Positions 23,401 to 36,400 of a stretch of DNA of 64,000 bases are shown here, in pieces. Below the pieces are notes generated by a model. That model worked only from the letters and a program-made list of their open reading frames with translations. It ran no database searches and was not told the origin of the DNA. The stretch covers positions 28,298,001 through 28,362,000 of the forward strand of contig NC_087256.1 in assembly GCF_037042905.1 (NCBI RefSeq). Reading direction: 5' to 3'. The DNA is from Lytechinus pictus (Eukaryota; Echinodermata; Echinoidea; Temnopleuroida; Toxopneustidae). The position numbers and the translations under genes were made by a program. The stretch's first letter is position 1, and each line of letters starts with the position of its first letter.

Positions 23401-26400
23401 AACTGTTCCAAAGGTACATCATGCGGGTAGTTCTTACTAACGCCCTCATTGTGTATCGTTTACATTAATGTCATGTTGTCTACTACGGATGTTTGCTCAG
23501 ATACCATATTTTTTGTGCTGTATGCTGTGATCGCTAATACAAATTGAAAATTCACTTGAGTGACGAAAACATGTTGATGAGAGATGACACTCTAATGATC
23601 TTTTGCCTTGTGATAGCGATTAGGGAAGTCTGGGTGCTATAGCTTGCTAAACAGTCATTTGTGATTGTATTGCGGTAAGTTTATGATTGAAACTATTATT
23701 TTATACTGAGATTTTGTTAGGTTTGATGACCATGACCATACCCTTTCTTTCATTTCACATAGGCAGTCACCCATCGCCATCCTGCCTTCGGCGTCCGTGT
23801 TGCCAATGCGGATCCTCACTCCTGCTCTTGAAGTTATGATCTCATCGGAAACATAGCTCTCTGTAATCAAAATTCAACACAAAGCAGATAAAATGGAGCA
23901 CTGGGAGTTTTATAACAGGTGGGTTTTTCTTAAAGCTGTTTGTACGTTCCAAGCAACGATATTAGCAACTGGTGACACTTTGTTGTGGTGAATGATTGAT
24001 ATATATATATATATATATATATTTGAGATCAGTTGTATGGAGAGGGCCGTAGCAAGGTCAATACCCGTCTTCATCAAGCTTTCGGGCACATGCCCTTCAT
24101 CAGGATCTAAACCAATATATAAAATACAAAATATAGGCCTACTAATAACAATGGTAAATACAATGCAATGCAATATATAATTATAGTCCAAAAATAATCA
24201 ACAATTATACATGCAAGGTAATGGTAAGTCAATATGTACGAAGTAGAGAATATATAGTTACCGTAGGGTCCGTAAGTGTAGTGTGTTGTTGAGAGTAAAG
24301 TTAAGTGTGAAGTGAGGTCATGTGTGCAGGGGTGAGTTCATTAGCGGGTGACAGGGGTCGTTTATTGGTCGGCGTTTATACCACGTGGTCTTAATGTTTT
24401 GAGTTTATGTATCCAATGAGATTCCCTTTTCATGATGGTGTCGTGTTTCTTGTTTTTTACTATTTCGATGGCAGTGATGTCAATGTTGTGTACTGTATGC
24501 CCGGGAAGGTTGAAATGTATGGTGTATGGGAGGGTTTTGCTGTTAGGTTTGTTTTTATTGTAATTGGTTACTTCTGATCTAGTGTTATTTAGTCGTGTGT
24601 ATAGTGTTGTTTCAGTCTTTCCAACGTATTGCATGTTGCATTTAGTGCATGTTAGGAGGTAGATGACCCATGATGATTTGCAGTTTATGTGATTGCGTAT
24701 GTTGAATTTTTGCCCAGTGACTGAACTTGTGAATGTCGTTGTTTCTTGGATGTGATGGTGGAGTGAACATTTTTTTTGCAGACCTCAACGAACTAAAAAG
24801 AAAGATGTACCTGAAAGTCTACTATTCATCCAAACAATCACAGGCAGATCAACTCAACAACACAACAATACATCCTACGAAAGACTCCAATAACACACAA
24901 GACCCTCATTCACAAATGATACCGACACAAGACACAAATGCCCCATCGGATAGTCAACAGACGTACCCTTGTCCACCAGGCAGAAATAAATGGATTCCTT
25001 ATATCAACAATCCTCGCCTTCAATTATTCATGGAAAATGTGGAAAGGGATGTAAACGAAGCAGCAACCAAATACGAAACCAACAGATATCACGACAACTT
25101 GAGCCGACAAGAACGCCAAGCCCTTGAATCCCTAAGATCCAACCCTAACATTGTCATCAAACCTGCGGATAAAGGGTCAGCAATCGTAGTAATGTCATCC
25201 AAGGACTACATTGCCGAAGGCATACGCCAACTCTCCGATGTGACCACCTACCAGAAACTTGACAAGGACCTGACTGACCAACACCTACAACTCGTTAAAC
25301 AGACTATTGACACCCTGGACGAAGACAAAAAAGTAAAACGTAACCTAATCCCTACCAATGCATCCTGCCCCAACATGTACTTTCTGCCCAAAATCCACAA
25401 ACCCAACAACCCCGGACGACCCATTGTATCGGGATGCTCCTGCCCAACTGTTGAAATATCTAAATACCTAGACTTCCATCTCCGACCACTAGTAACAAGA
25501 CTACCCTCCTACCTCCAAGACACGACAGACTTCCTAAACCACATAGACAACCTCAACAAATCTCACGCCCCACTCCCAGAACGCACCATACTAGTAACAG
25601 CTGACGTCAAATCACTTTACACCAACATCCCACACAATGAAGGAATACAAGCATGCAAAAACGCCCTGAATTCGAGACAACACCTACACCCACCTACAGA
25701 CCAACTCATTCGCCTTCTTGAACTTGTCCTCACACTCAACAACTTCAAATTTCAGGAACAACACTACATCCAAATCCAGGGCACTGCAATGGGTACACTA
25801 CTCGCTCCATCCTATGCCAACATCTTCATGGGCGAACTTGAGAAGGATATACTAACCAACTCAAGACATGCTATCATTGCAGGTTCTTGGAAGCGATACA
25901 TCGACGATATACAGTTCATGTGGTCTGGCTCTCCTAGACTTCTTGCGAAATTCCAGGACACCATCAACACTAGACATTCCACTATAAAATACACATTCGA
26001 GTCCTCAAATTCAGAGGTCTGCTTTCTCGACACACTCCTTCAACTAAAAAATTGCACTCTTCACACAGAACTATACAACAAGCCGACAGATACACACAGT
26101 TATCTTCTACCAACTTCTTGTCACCCGAAACACACCTTCCGCAGTATACCATTCAGTCAAGCTACCCGCGTTAGACGAATTTGCTCTGGTGATGACAGCA
26201 CAAAGTACATGTACCATCTGACCAAACTAGAGACACACCTCACACGCTGTCAGTACGACACCAATTTGGTAACGGAACAGATCCAAAAGGCCTCCATCAT
26301 ACCTCGAGAACAACTTCTCATCAAAAACAAGAAACAAAGTTCTACGAATATCCACTTCTCTGTCACATACACACCAGGCACATCAACAATACCCTCCATC

Positions 26401-27452
26401 ATCCATAAACATTATCCACTTATCGAACAGAGTGACACACTGCAAACCATCTTTCATAGAGCCCCGATGACATCCTTCCGCCGAAGTAGATCACTACGCG
26501 ACTTACTAGTAAATGCTAAATCACCACAAATGGAAACAGAAAATCACAACAGAAACAATCAAACACATAATCATAACACCAGTGACACGACATGCACCTT
26601 TATCACAGACATGTCAACACCAGAGCTAGGGTTCTACAAATGCAAAGCAAAAAAAATGTTCACTCCACCATCACATCCAAGAAACAACGACATTCACAAG
26701 TTCAGTCACTGGGCAAAAATTCAACATACGCGATCACATAAACTGCAAATCATCATGGGTCATCTACCTCCTAACATGCACTAAATGCAACATGCAATAC
26801 GTCGGAAAGACTGAAACAACACTATACACACGACTAAATAACACTAGATCAGAAGTAACCAATTACAATAAAAACAAACCTAACAGCAAAACCCTCCCAT
26901 ACCCCATACATTTCAACCTTCCCCGGCATACAGTTCACAACATTAACATCACTGCCATCGAAATAGTAAAAAACAAGAAACACGACACCATCATGAAAAG
27001 GGAATCTCATTGGATACATAAACTCAAAACATCAAGACCACGTGGTATAAACGCCGACCAATAAACGACCCCCGTCACCCTCTAATGAACTCACCCCTGC
27101 ACACATGACCTCACTTCACACTTAACTTTACTCTCAACAACACACTACACTTACGGACCCTACGGTAACTATATATTCTCTACTTCGTACATATTGACTT
27201 ACCATTACCTTGCATGTATAATTGATTATTATTTTTGGACTATAATTATATATTGCATTGCATTGTATTTACCATTGTTATTAGTAGGCCTATATTTTGT
27301 ATTTTATATATTGGTTTAGATCCTGATGAAGGGCATGTGCCCGAAAGCTTGATGAAGACGGGTATTGACCTTGCTACGGCCCTCTCCATACACTTGATCT
27401 CGAATATAATTATGAAGGAGACCCGTACACGTACATCGCCAAGATTGATCAC

Positions 27453-27490
<38 letters not shown>

Positions 27491-30400
27491 TAAAGAAATG
27501 TATAACTTTACACATTTATATATATATATGTATATACATATACCAGATTTTTATTTGTGTTGATTCAGTCCCTAAAGGCCCTAACACATAGTTCTGTGCA
27601 AGCCTTGTGTGCGACTTGCTGGTAACTATTTTTGCTACCCGCATGTCGCCCGCACTGACAGTCGCCTGCAGGTCTCCCGCATTGACAGTATCTCGCACAC
27701 ACGTCACACGCAATGCCCATAGAAGCACACGCAAGTCCTGATTTGCTACGGGTGAGTTACAGGCAATCACCCGCAAGGATTACACAGAACAATGTGACAG
27801 GCCCTTTAGAAATGGTAGCCAGTTGTTTGTAAAGTCACTCATAAGCTACAAACAGCTTTAAGAAACACCCACCGATGCCTGAATTAAATCCAAGGCCAGC
27901 GAAGGCCATAGCCATGAATGCCATTTTTATTGGCCTCAGTGCCCCTCTTTTTGGCCTGGGAGATCTTTTGCACATTGTTCATTTTTTTCCATTTGAAGTG
28001 TAATATAGAATTAAGCCCTATAGAAAAGTACATATGTACAATTGCCCTACACTAATTCTAAGGACTGCTACATAAATGGGATAATAATAATACCAACATG
28101 CTTATATAGCGCATATCACTGCCAAATGCGTCCCTATGCGCTTTATTACCCTGGCTTTAGCCTTGCAGCCTTTTACAGCGCGATGGCATTTCAAGAAATA
28201 AATTCCTGCCAGGTACCCATTTACCTCACCTGGGTCGAGTGCAGCACAATGTGGATGAATTTCTTGCTGAAGGAAATTACGCCATGGCTGGGATTCGAAC
28301 CCACGACCCTCTGTTTCAAAGTCCGAAGACTAATCCACTGGGCCACAACGCTCCACACGATGGCAATGAATATACATGCATGAATAATATCCATCGGTAT
28401 TGAAGTCATAATTTGCAGTGAATTTCACATAAATATCAAAAATGCACAATGACTATCTCGTTTCTCCAAACTATAAAAAAGTTGCATCTCGAGATTTACA
28501 TAGCAATGTTCGAACAATACTTGATAACACTTAATGCAAATAACACAACATTGGACTACCAGTAGTTACATATGTTAGTTTTAATACAATGTAAGGAGTC
28601 CAGAGTCCAAAAGTCCTTTCAAAATGGAATTTGTATTATATATTGCAACACACATTGGAGTGCATAAAAAATCATGCCAAAATCAGTTTCGACTTCAGAA
28701 GATGAACTTCATGAATCTGCTTCAAGCAGGGTGACCAGACGGCCGGTATTTCCTGGGATCGTCCCGTATTTTGCTCCTTTGTCCCGACAAACCATTCCCG
28801 GGACGCCTATTTGTCCCATATTTTAGAACAGGGCCTATTGCACAAAATGTAATTAATACATACAAAAGTGAGCTACTGATTAAGTGCAACTTTAGAGAGA
28901 CATGTGCAGAATTCATCCCATTCACCCGGAACAGGCAGGACCTCCGAAAAGCGGCATCATCAGCAGCTGAATATGTTTAAAAGGTACCCCAATTTTGATG
29001 GTATTGTACCCTCTCCCCTAGCCCACACACTTGTCTTTTACTGACACAAAGAATATTTTTACAAGTCTAACACTGTACAGCCTTCTTTGTTATTTTTTGT
29101 TTTTACGAAGACCTGGCTCAGTCGATCCACGGCTTGGTCTATCCACTCGTGCATTGTGCTTTGTCCCGTATTTCATTTTGTGAAATCTGGTCACCCTGGC
29201 TTCAGGTTATGATATAAATTTTGCTTGATTGATAAAAGTAAGGCAACTTGTCAAAAGTCAAGAGTTGCATTTTTCAAGCAAGGAACCTGCAGCCAGCTTT
29301 TTGCTACAAATTATCACTTTTTATCGTACATGTAGATAAACATGAGTCAGGGAAAGTTGTGATGAAAAAATATGCTTTTGAAGCACAGTTGCTGCTAAAA
29401 GATGCAGCAGAGACTCTTGACAAGGTGCCTAAGACTTACCTACACCGACGCTGTTCCGAACCATAGCCATTGTTCCGACGACCTTTAACCCCACTGGCTT
29501 GATGATTTCCAAAGCGCGGAAGAATCCTGCCACTGCCGCTGCACCACATTTATCCCTAGAAAAATACAATAACTAAAGTAATTTCAATAATAATGTTGAT
29601 GACAATTTAATGATGGTGATTGCGATGATGTTGATGATTATGACAATGTGGTTGATGCTGATGAAGATGACAATGCTGTTGATAAATTTAATACATGTAT
29701 TGATGATGAATATGAATATATTGTTGACAATGATATTGATGGTGATGATGATATTGATGATATCAAACAATGATGAAAATGCTGATGATGTTTATGACGA
29801 TGATGTCGTCAATGAGGACAACTGTTGATGACAATGTTGATGATGTCAACGATGCTAATGATCACAGCAATAGCTACCTTCACGGCAACGACAGGGGTGA
29901 TGACAGTGATATCAAATTATGCAGCAAAGATGCTGGTTAAATTTATGATCAAAATGTTGGTGTTGTTGATAGTGATGATAATCATAATAGCACATACAAG
30001 AAAGAGTTATTATTTCATTTCTTGGAAAGACAAGAATAACAGTATTATGCAAAAAGAGGTAAATCCCTACCATCCAGCTGAGTTTAACTCACATTTCCTG
30101 GTAAATTATGTGACATACAAAAACGATAGCTGAAAAAATCATGATAAAAAGAACCAACCTGTGCATTCCTGCCATGACCCCGCCTGCTTTGATATCCGCT
30201 CCACCGGTGTCATAGGTCACTCCCTATCAATAATATATATAAACAATATCAATAATAATCATCTACGTAGAGTGTTTTAGCAATACACTAAAACACATTT
30301 TCGTCTGTATCAATTGCCGTTCAATACCAGAGCGAAACTCTAAAGAGGACCGAAATCCGACGAATATCCCAAAGGCACCTGTACAAAACTTGCCGTTGAA

Positions 30401-33400
30401 TATGAGACCGTATTCGACAGTATAGTGCGCATGCTCGAATGCGTGAAATATACAACACATACAACATTGAAAGCAATGCGATGCGCAGCATAGCTCACAA
30501 TTACGCTCAATGACGTCATAATGAACTACATGTAAGTCGCAATTGAACGACCAAATTTGATTTTATGAAGTGATTATGTCATATGTGACAAGTGATATGA
30601 CTACTTCAATCAAATTTCCCCCTCTTTTGGGAGGACAGGGGATGGGATATACGATAATAATTATATTGGATGGCTTTATTTCATGGAATACCAGAAATAT
30701 TCTACTCATGAGTGCCAATATACCACTCATCTGTGTTTTATGGAATATTTTCCCAAACTCTTGGAATATTTCTATTATTCCATTATGAGCCATCCAATAT
30801 AATACAAATAATAATAATCAAAAGAATAATGAATAATTGTTAAAAGAATGCAATACATATAACTAGGATGTGATATTTTTTCCCCACCATACAACAAAAA
30901 TAGTTTATTCAATTGATCCATGTAGCTATTTTCAGTATGAAATGATAAGATAAAGTCGTCATTAATTAGAAACATCAGTATTATTACGATTATCATCATC
31001 AGCATCACCAACGACATCTATCAGGGGAGCATTACATCAACATATTCGTCCGACAAGTTGTCAGATCGGACAACTTTCCTAGATTTTGATTGGCTGAGAG
31101 GCACAGTTACTATGGTAACTGTCAGATAAAATGAGATTTGTCAGATAAAACGTCTGACAAGTACTTTCATGAAATGCTCCCCAGATCACTATCAGTTCAT
31201 CTTTCAAATTCATTTAAATAAAAAAAAAAGAATTAGGCATTGGGGTCTGGTAGTTCTGACTCCCTTCTTTCAGAGTTGCGGGTTCAAATCCTAGCCATGG
31301 CGGATTTTATTTCAGCAAGAAATTTACCCGCATTGTGCTGCAATCAAAGCAAGTGACGTTATTCTTTTACTAATACATCATTCAATTTATTCTCTCTTCC
31401 CCACATATCTCAGCAGCTATGGAATCAACTGCCTATCCAATTAAGGCAAATTTCATCAATAGAAACATTCAAGTCCCAGTTGAAAACTTACTTAATCATC
31501 CATTAACAGTTTACAATTGTGTTTATGCAGGAGAATTCAAATTCTTTTCTTGTTTGTTTTCTATTGTTGTTGTGTTTTGTGTTTATTTTCCTTGAAGCGC
31601 CATGAGCACCGAAAGGTGGACCTGTGCGCTATATAAGTAGCCACCATTATTATTATTATTATTGTTATTGGGTACCCAGCAGGATTAATTGAATGCAATG
31701 AGCCCTAGAAGGCGGCTTGAGCGAAAGCTAAGGTAATAATAATACAGTGCGTCCCAGAAAAAAATGAAACCCTGATTTAGCGATGATTTATCATAACAAT
31801 AGACAAATACAATAGACAAATGACCTACCAATGTAAAGCTTACAATCTCCTCTTTCATCTGATATTACTTAGATTATTCCTCATCAACGCATGAGTGAGC
31901 AAAAACAATTTGAAGAAAGGATACCAAAAACTCATTTGGCGGGGGTATCTGAATTTCAAAAAGAAAATCACATGCCTGAAAAGTTCAATATCTGCTCTTT
32001 CATTTGATACCTTAATCGCAAAAAATGGCCAAGAAGTAAATAAGTTATGTTCCCTCGAAACAATGTTTGTATTTCCATAATTTCATTAAATAAACGTGTA
32101 TCGCATAGTTAACAAAAGACTTAATGCATGGCTGATCGTCAACAAAATGGAGTGTAAAATGAGTTTGAACGCTAGACTGTAATACCTCTTCACTTTATGA
32201 AATTATTGAAATTAAAGCCTTATTTCAAATAACCAGAACTTTGTTATTTCATGACCATTTTTGTAATTGAGATATCAAATCAAAGAGCAGATATTGAACT
32301 TTTTATAAATGTGTGGTTTCCTTTTTGAAACCCAGATACAGCCTGCCAAATGGCATTTTGGTATCCCCTCTTCAAATTGTTTTTGCTCACTCATGCGTGA
32401 ATGAGAAATAATCTAAGTAATTTCGGATGAAAGAGGAGATTCTAAGCTTTACAATGGTAGGTCATTTGTCTATTGTATTTGTGATTAAGTTATTGTAAAT
32501 CATCGAAAAATCTCGGTTTCGTTTTTTGTGGGACGCACTGTAGTGCGCCTTGGAATAGATTATTTTTAGTTATAGCGTGATATAAATGCCTCTATTATCA
32601 TTAGTATTATTATTATCATTATTATTACCTTGCCCACAAGCATGAGAGTCTTTGTGATCTCCCCGCTGCCCTCATACTCCAGCTTGATGATACGCCCTCG
32701 ATGACGTTCAACCAGTTGAGCACATCGGTCAACAGCAGCAAAGAGTGGATACGTATTTTTATCGCCGAGAAGAACTTCAAGCTGTTAATTTCAAAGCAAA
32801 AAATCGAACGAAAGAAGAATAAAACTGACTTAAACTACAATGCATAGGGAAACACTGGACCAGGAAGATGTTTCATAAAGCTGTTCATAATTTACAAGCG
32901 ACTCTACAACCGACTGGTGACCTTTTCTTGGGAGCCATATCAACACCAATAGAAATCTGGTGTGTATATCATTTAACACAGAAAAGGATCACCAGTTGTT
33001 CGTAAGGTACATGTAGCTCGTAACTTACAAAGAGCCTTATATGAAGTTAACACCCATCTGTTAACCAACAATGCATATATTTCAGCAAAGGATGTTCTTG
33101 ACAACATGAAAAGTGGCCACAGGCTTGTGAGGCATATCAACAAGTAATATACTTTAAAGGTAAATTGTGACATTGGTTTATTTCAAAACTTTCGTTTAGA
33201 TTTCACTCTTCGCTTTTCAAAATACTCATAAACAAGTTCTGAGTCCATAAAATGTATTGCATTGGCCAAAAGAACTGTTTTTATTCTCAAAAAAATATAT
33301 AAAGAAGAGAAATTTTGCCAAGTGAGCTTTCTTTTGATGCAGATTTTGAAATTGATATAAAAAATGAAGAGCGCCACCTTGAGACCAAATGACATCAATA

Positions 33401-36400
33401 CCTGCTCATGAATATTCATATCCATCGCCTCTGCGCTTGTCTCACGTGCCGATCTGTATACAGTACAGTATCGGATTGAACGGCGGAGTCTGTATGCGAC
33501 TTTTTCATTCATATCCTGTAGGAGCGTGTGCATTCGCGCAGTCCCTCGACGGCAAATTAAATAACTTGGAAACAACCAAGGAACTTTTTTAAATGACCAT
33601 CATAATAATTGTGATGTTATGCACGTTGTTTTTCAAATCGCGGAGAATAGGTCCTACGTACATCTTGATATCTGGGCAGAGTACCAGGTACCGAGAGACG
33701 GCTTCCTTCCCTTTCCTTGCTTTTCATCTTTGCTTCGTTTCTCTAGCTGTATTTTTTTTTCTTTACTTGTCCAGGGTATGAAGGGAGGGAGAATTATGGT
33801 TGCTTGTGAAAGGGCTATTCTTATTTTTTTTCCCGTTTTTTATTTCTATTTTATAATTATATTTACATACGCATTTTTGTTTCGATTCCGATTCACTGAA
33901 TCGTTATCAATTTCTTCAGGTTCTGTATTTTGATTTGTTCATTATTATAACGTGTACGTTGTAACATTTTTTTTTAAAGGAAAAGGAAATCATTTTGTAT
34001 TGAACTAGCTTTGCCGCCATTCTTCATTATTTTGCTTTGTGCGTTATATAGGCCTATAAGATGCTCTTTCTCTTCCAGTGATTATTTGTCAATATACTGC
34101 CTCAATGTATTTATCACAAAAAAATGACAAATACCGCGTGGCCTATGCCTTTTTTTTTAAACAATATATTCTGGGGCGGATCCAGCTTTCACTAATAACG
34201 GGGCCGGGGTGAACAATATTTTCATCCACATTTTTCCCGATCGATCGGCAGCTCAAAGCTAGTTTTTGTTGGAATCTATAGTCGTAACAGTACTAAACCC
34301 TATAAAAAATGCGAGCGTGAGGTATTATTTTCGGACTGTGTATTGTGTCCTGAAAATTGATCTGAGCAATATGATCATTAAACAATTAAGATGCACACTG
34401 ACGGATAAGGTGCTCAAAAATTTGAATAAGTAAAGGCCTATTTAGTTCCCTTGTTCGTTTTACTATAAGCCCTTCAACAATGTTTCCGTGTTTTGTATTA
34501 CATTGATCAGTTAATATTTCTTTATGTCTCATACTATTTCGATATGAATTATACCTTGTCATTGTACTTGTTACTATGATTTTATATACTAATAACTCTG
34601 AACTTGTGAACCTGTTTAACCATGACTGAATGAATAAATCAATAAATGAATTGGTATAGGTGAATATATGTTCCATCGAACAGGCAATGCGAACACAAAG
34701 CGCGGGCTAAATTGTTTTTATACTTGTGTAGTGACATGATTGGCTCCCACCCCTCCCCAAGTCTGAATTCCCCTCACCTTTTTTTATTCATTCTTCCTCT
34801 TATATTCCCCCCCCCCCCTCTGCTTTCGTTCATATTACTTTGCGCCGCCAATATCGGGGGGGGGGGGGGCGTAACGTCGGCCTCCTGGATCCGCCTATGA
34901 TACCGCTGCGTAGGTCTGTATGTTATAACCATGTAACATCGATCCCCCTCCAAGTTTCTCTTTGCATTTTTCTTTTCAACTTGTTATGGTAGTATACTGA
35001 ACAAGAACAAGTATGACGTCTCCTAGGTGCCTCTCCCTCCACCCACTCCTCCTCGGTCCGCTGCATGTGCTCGGATAATAAAATTACGTACTTATCATGG
35101 TGATATATATATAATAAAATTGCAAATTTTATTGCAAAAACTGCATTACTCGTGAATTTGTGTTTCGCATTTCTGATGTCTTATTAAATATATATATATA
35201 TATTCGAGGACATACAGCTAGGCGGAACTTTTTGGGGGAAGGGGTCTTCCATCTCTGTGTGATTCCGAAGTTCCGATGATGGTTCAGAGAATGTACTTCA
35301 TGCAAAATCACGTTTTGGCATGACCTCTCAGCGCTGGGCATATCGACGGACAAAAAAATGCAAAAATGTGATGGATCGAAATGGTAAAAAATATATATTT
35401 TAAAGAAAACCATCGTTATAAAATGCAGTCATACCAACATATTTTTGTTAATACCAGTTTGAACTTAGATAAAAATTATAACCCGAGGCTATATTAGCAG
35501 CAGGGGCGGCGGAACCGGGGGGCGGCAGGGGCACTTAACCCCCTACATAAAAAAATCCCAGTAGGAAAAAATGCCTTTTTTAAATGGAGAGTGCACTTAT
35601 TTCAAAATGATGTACATGAATGTCCCTTTTTGAAGTCAAACGATACATTTTAGGTTGGAAATCACAAAATTTTTGGCTCGCGCTTCGCGCCCACATCATT
35701 TATTTTTTAGGAAGGCACTCACTTTGTTTTGGTTACAACTTGTGCTTATAATGTTCAATTTTCAGGTTTAAATGTCACAAATCTTCAGCTCGCGCTTTCC
35801 GCTCGCATCAAAGGTACACATTATGTTCTTGGTTTCAAACTGCTTAGAATATCCAGTTTTCAGGTTGAAATATTACAAATTTTCGGCTCGCCGCGCTTCG
35901 CATCAATTATTATTTATTAAGACACACAATTAAGTACTTGGGTTAAAAAAGTGCTTAGAATGTCCAGTTTTCTGGTTGGAATATCGCGCTCGCGTCCATT
36001 CTTCAATTAGATGCACATCTTTTTCATAACAAAATTGCTCGGAATGTTTGATTTTCATGTCTTATTAGTCATGTTAGTACAAGCAATGTCTAGAATTTAT
36101 AGCTCGCGATTTGCGCTCTTAACACCTCGCAAGAATGCTCTTTTAACAATAATTTGCGCGATTTGACCAAAAAGCGGCGAGTTTCACAACTTCAGATTTG
36201 AAAATGTTCAAACTGTTTGCTTGCTACGCTCGCTCCCGGAAAAATAAAGCCTAAATAGATATTTTATCAATCAGAAAAGACTTTAAAAAGGTTTTGCTCA
36301 ATTTAATTACTACAAAACGCACAACTACTTAACACAGATGATAATCTCATGGTGAAAATATAAGTTTGCATAAAAAATGCAATCTTTTGCATATAAGTGC

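Larger units (their letters stand above)
24003..27425 (+). mobile_element. Penelope-like retroelement with inverted flanking copy
   Basis: The body runs left to right: reverse transcriptase frame, GIY-YIG frame, then a non-coding tail ending near an AT repeat. The left flank (24003-24777) is a reverse-complement copy of the 3' part (26649-27425). Both arms start at the same 8-A run, so the inverted copy is 5'-truncated there. Such mixed inverted LTR-like arms are typical of Penelope-like elements. The tail contains CTGATGA-hairpin-GAAA (27323-27346), mirrored at 24080-24103. Arms differ at only a few sites, so insertion is fairly recent. It lies antisense in aminopeptidase intron 9. Confidence 0.85.

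Noticed and set aside
26649-26656. Classical -1 programmed frameshift at A8
   Set aside because: The endonuclease frame needs +1 (or -2) from the RT frame, so the usual -1 slippery-site model does not apply.
28256-28362. Possible tRNA gene on the minus strand
   Set aside because: Same reason: a SINE head with GCGCTATATAAG and ATT tail downstream.
29610-29828. Met/Ile-rich 72-residue frame
   Set aside because: A translation of the degenerate ATGATG microsatellite.
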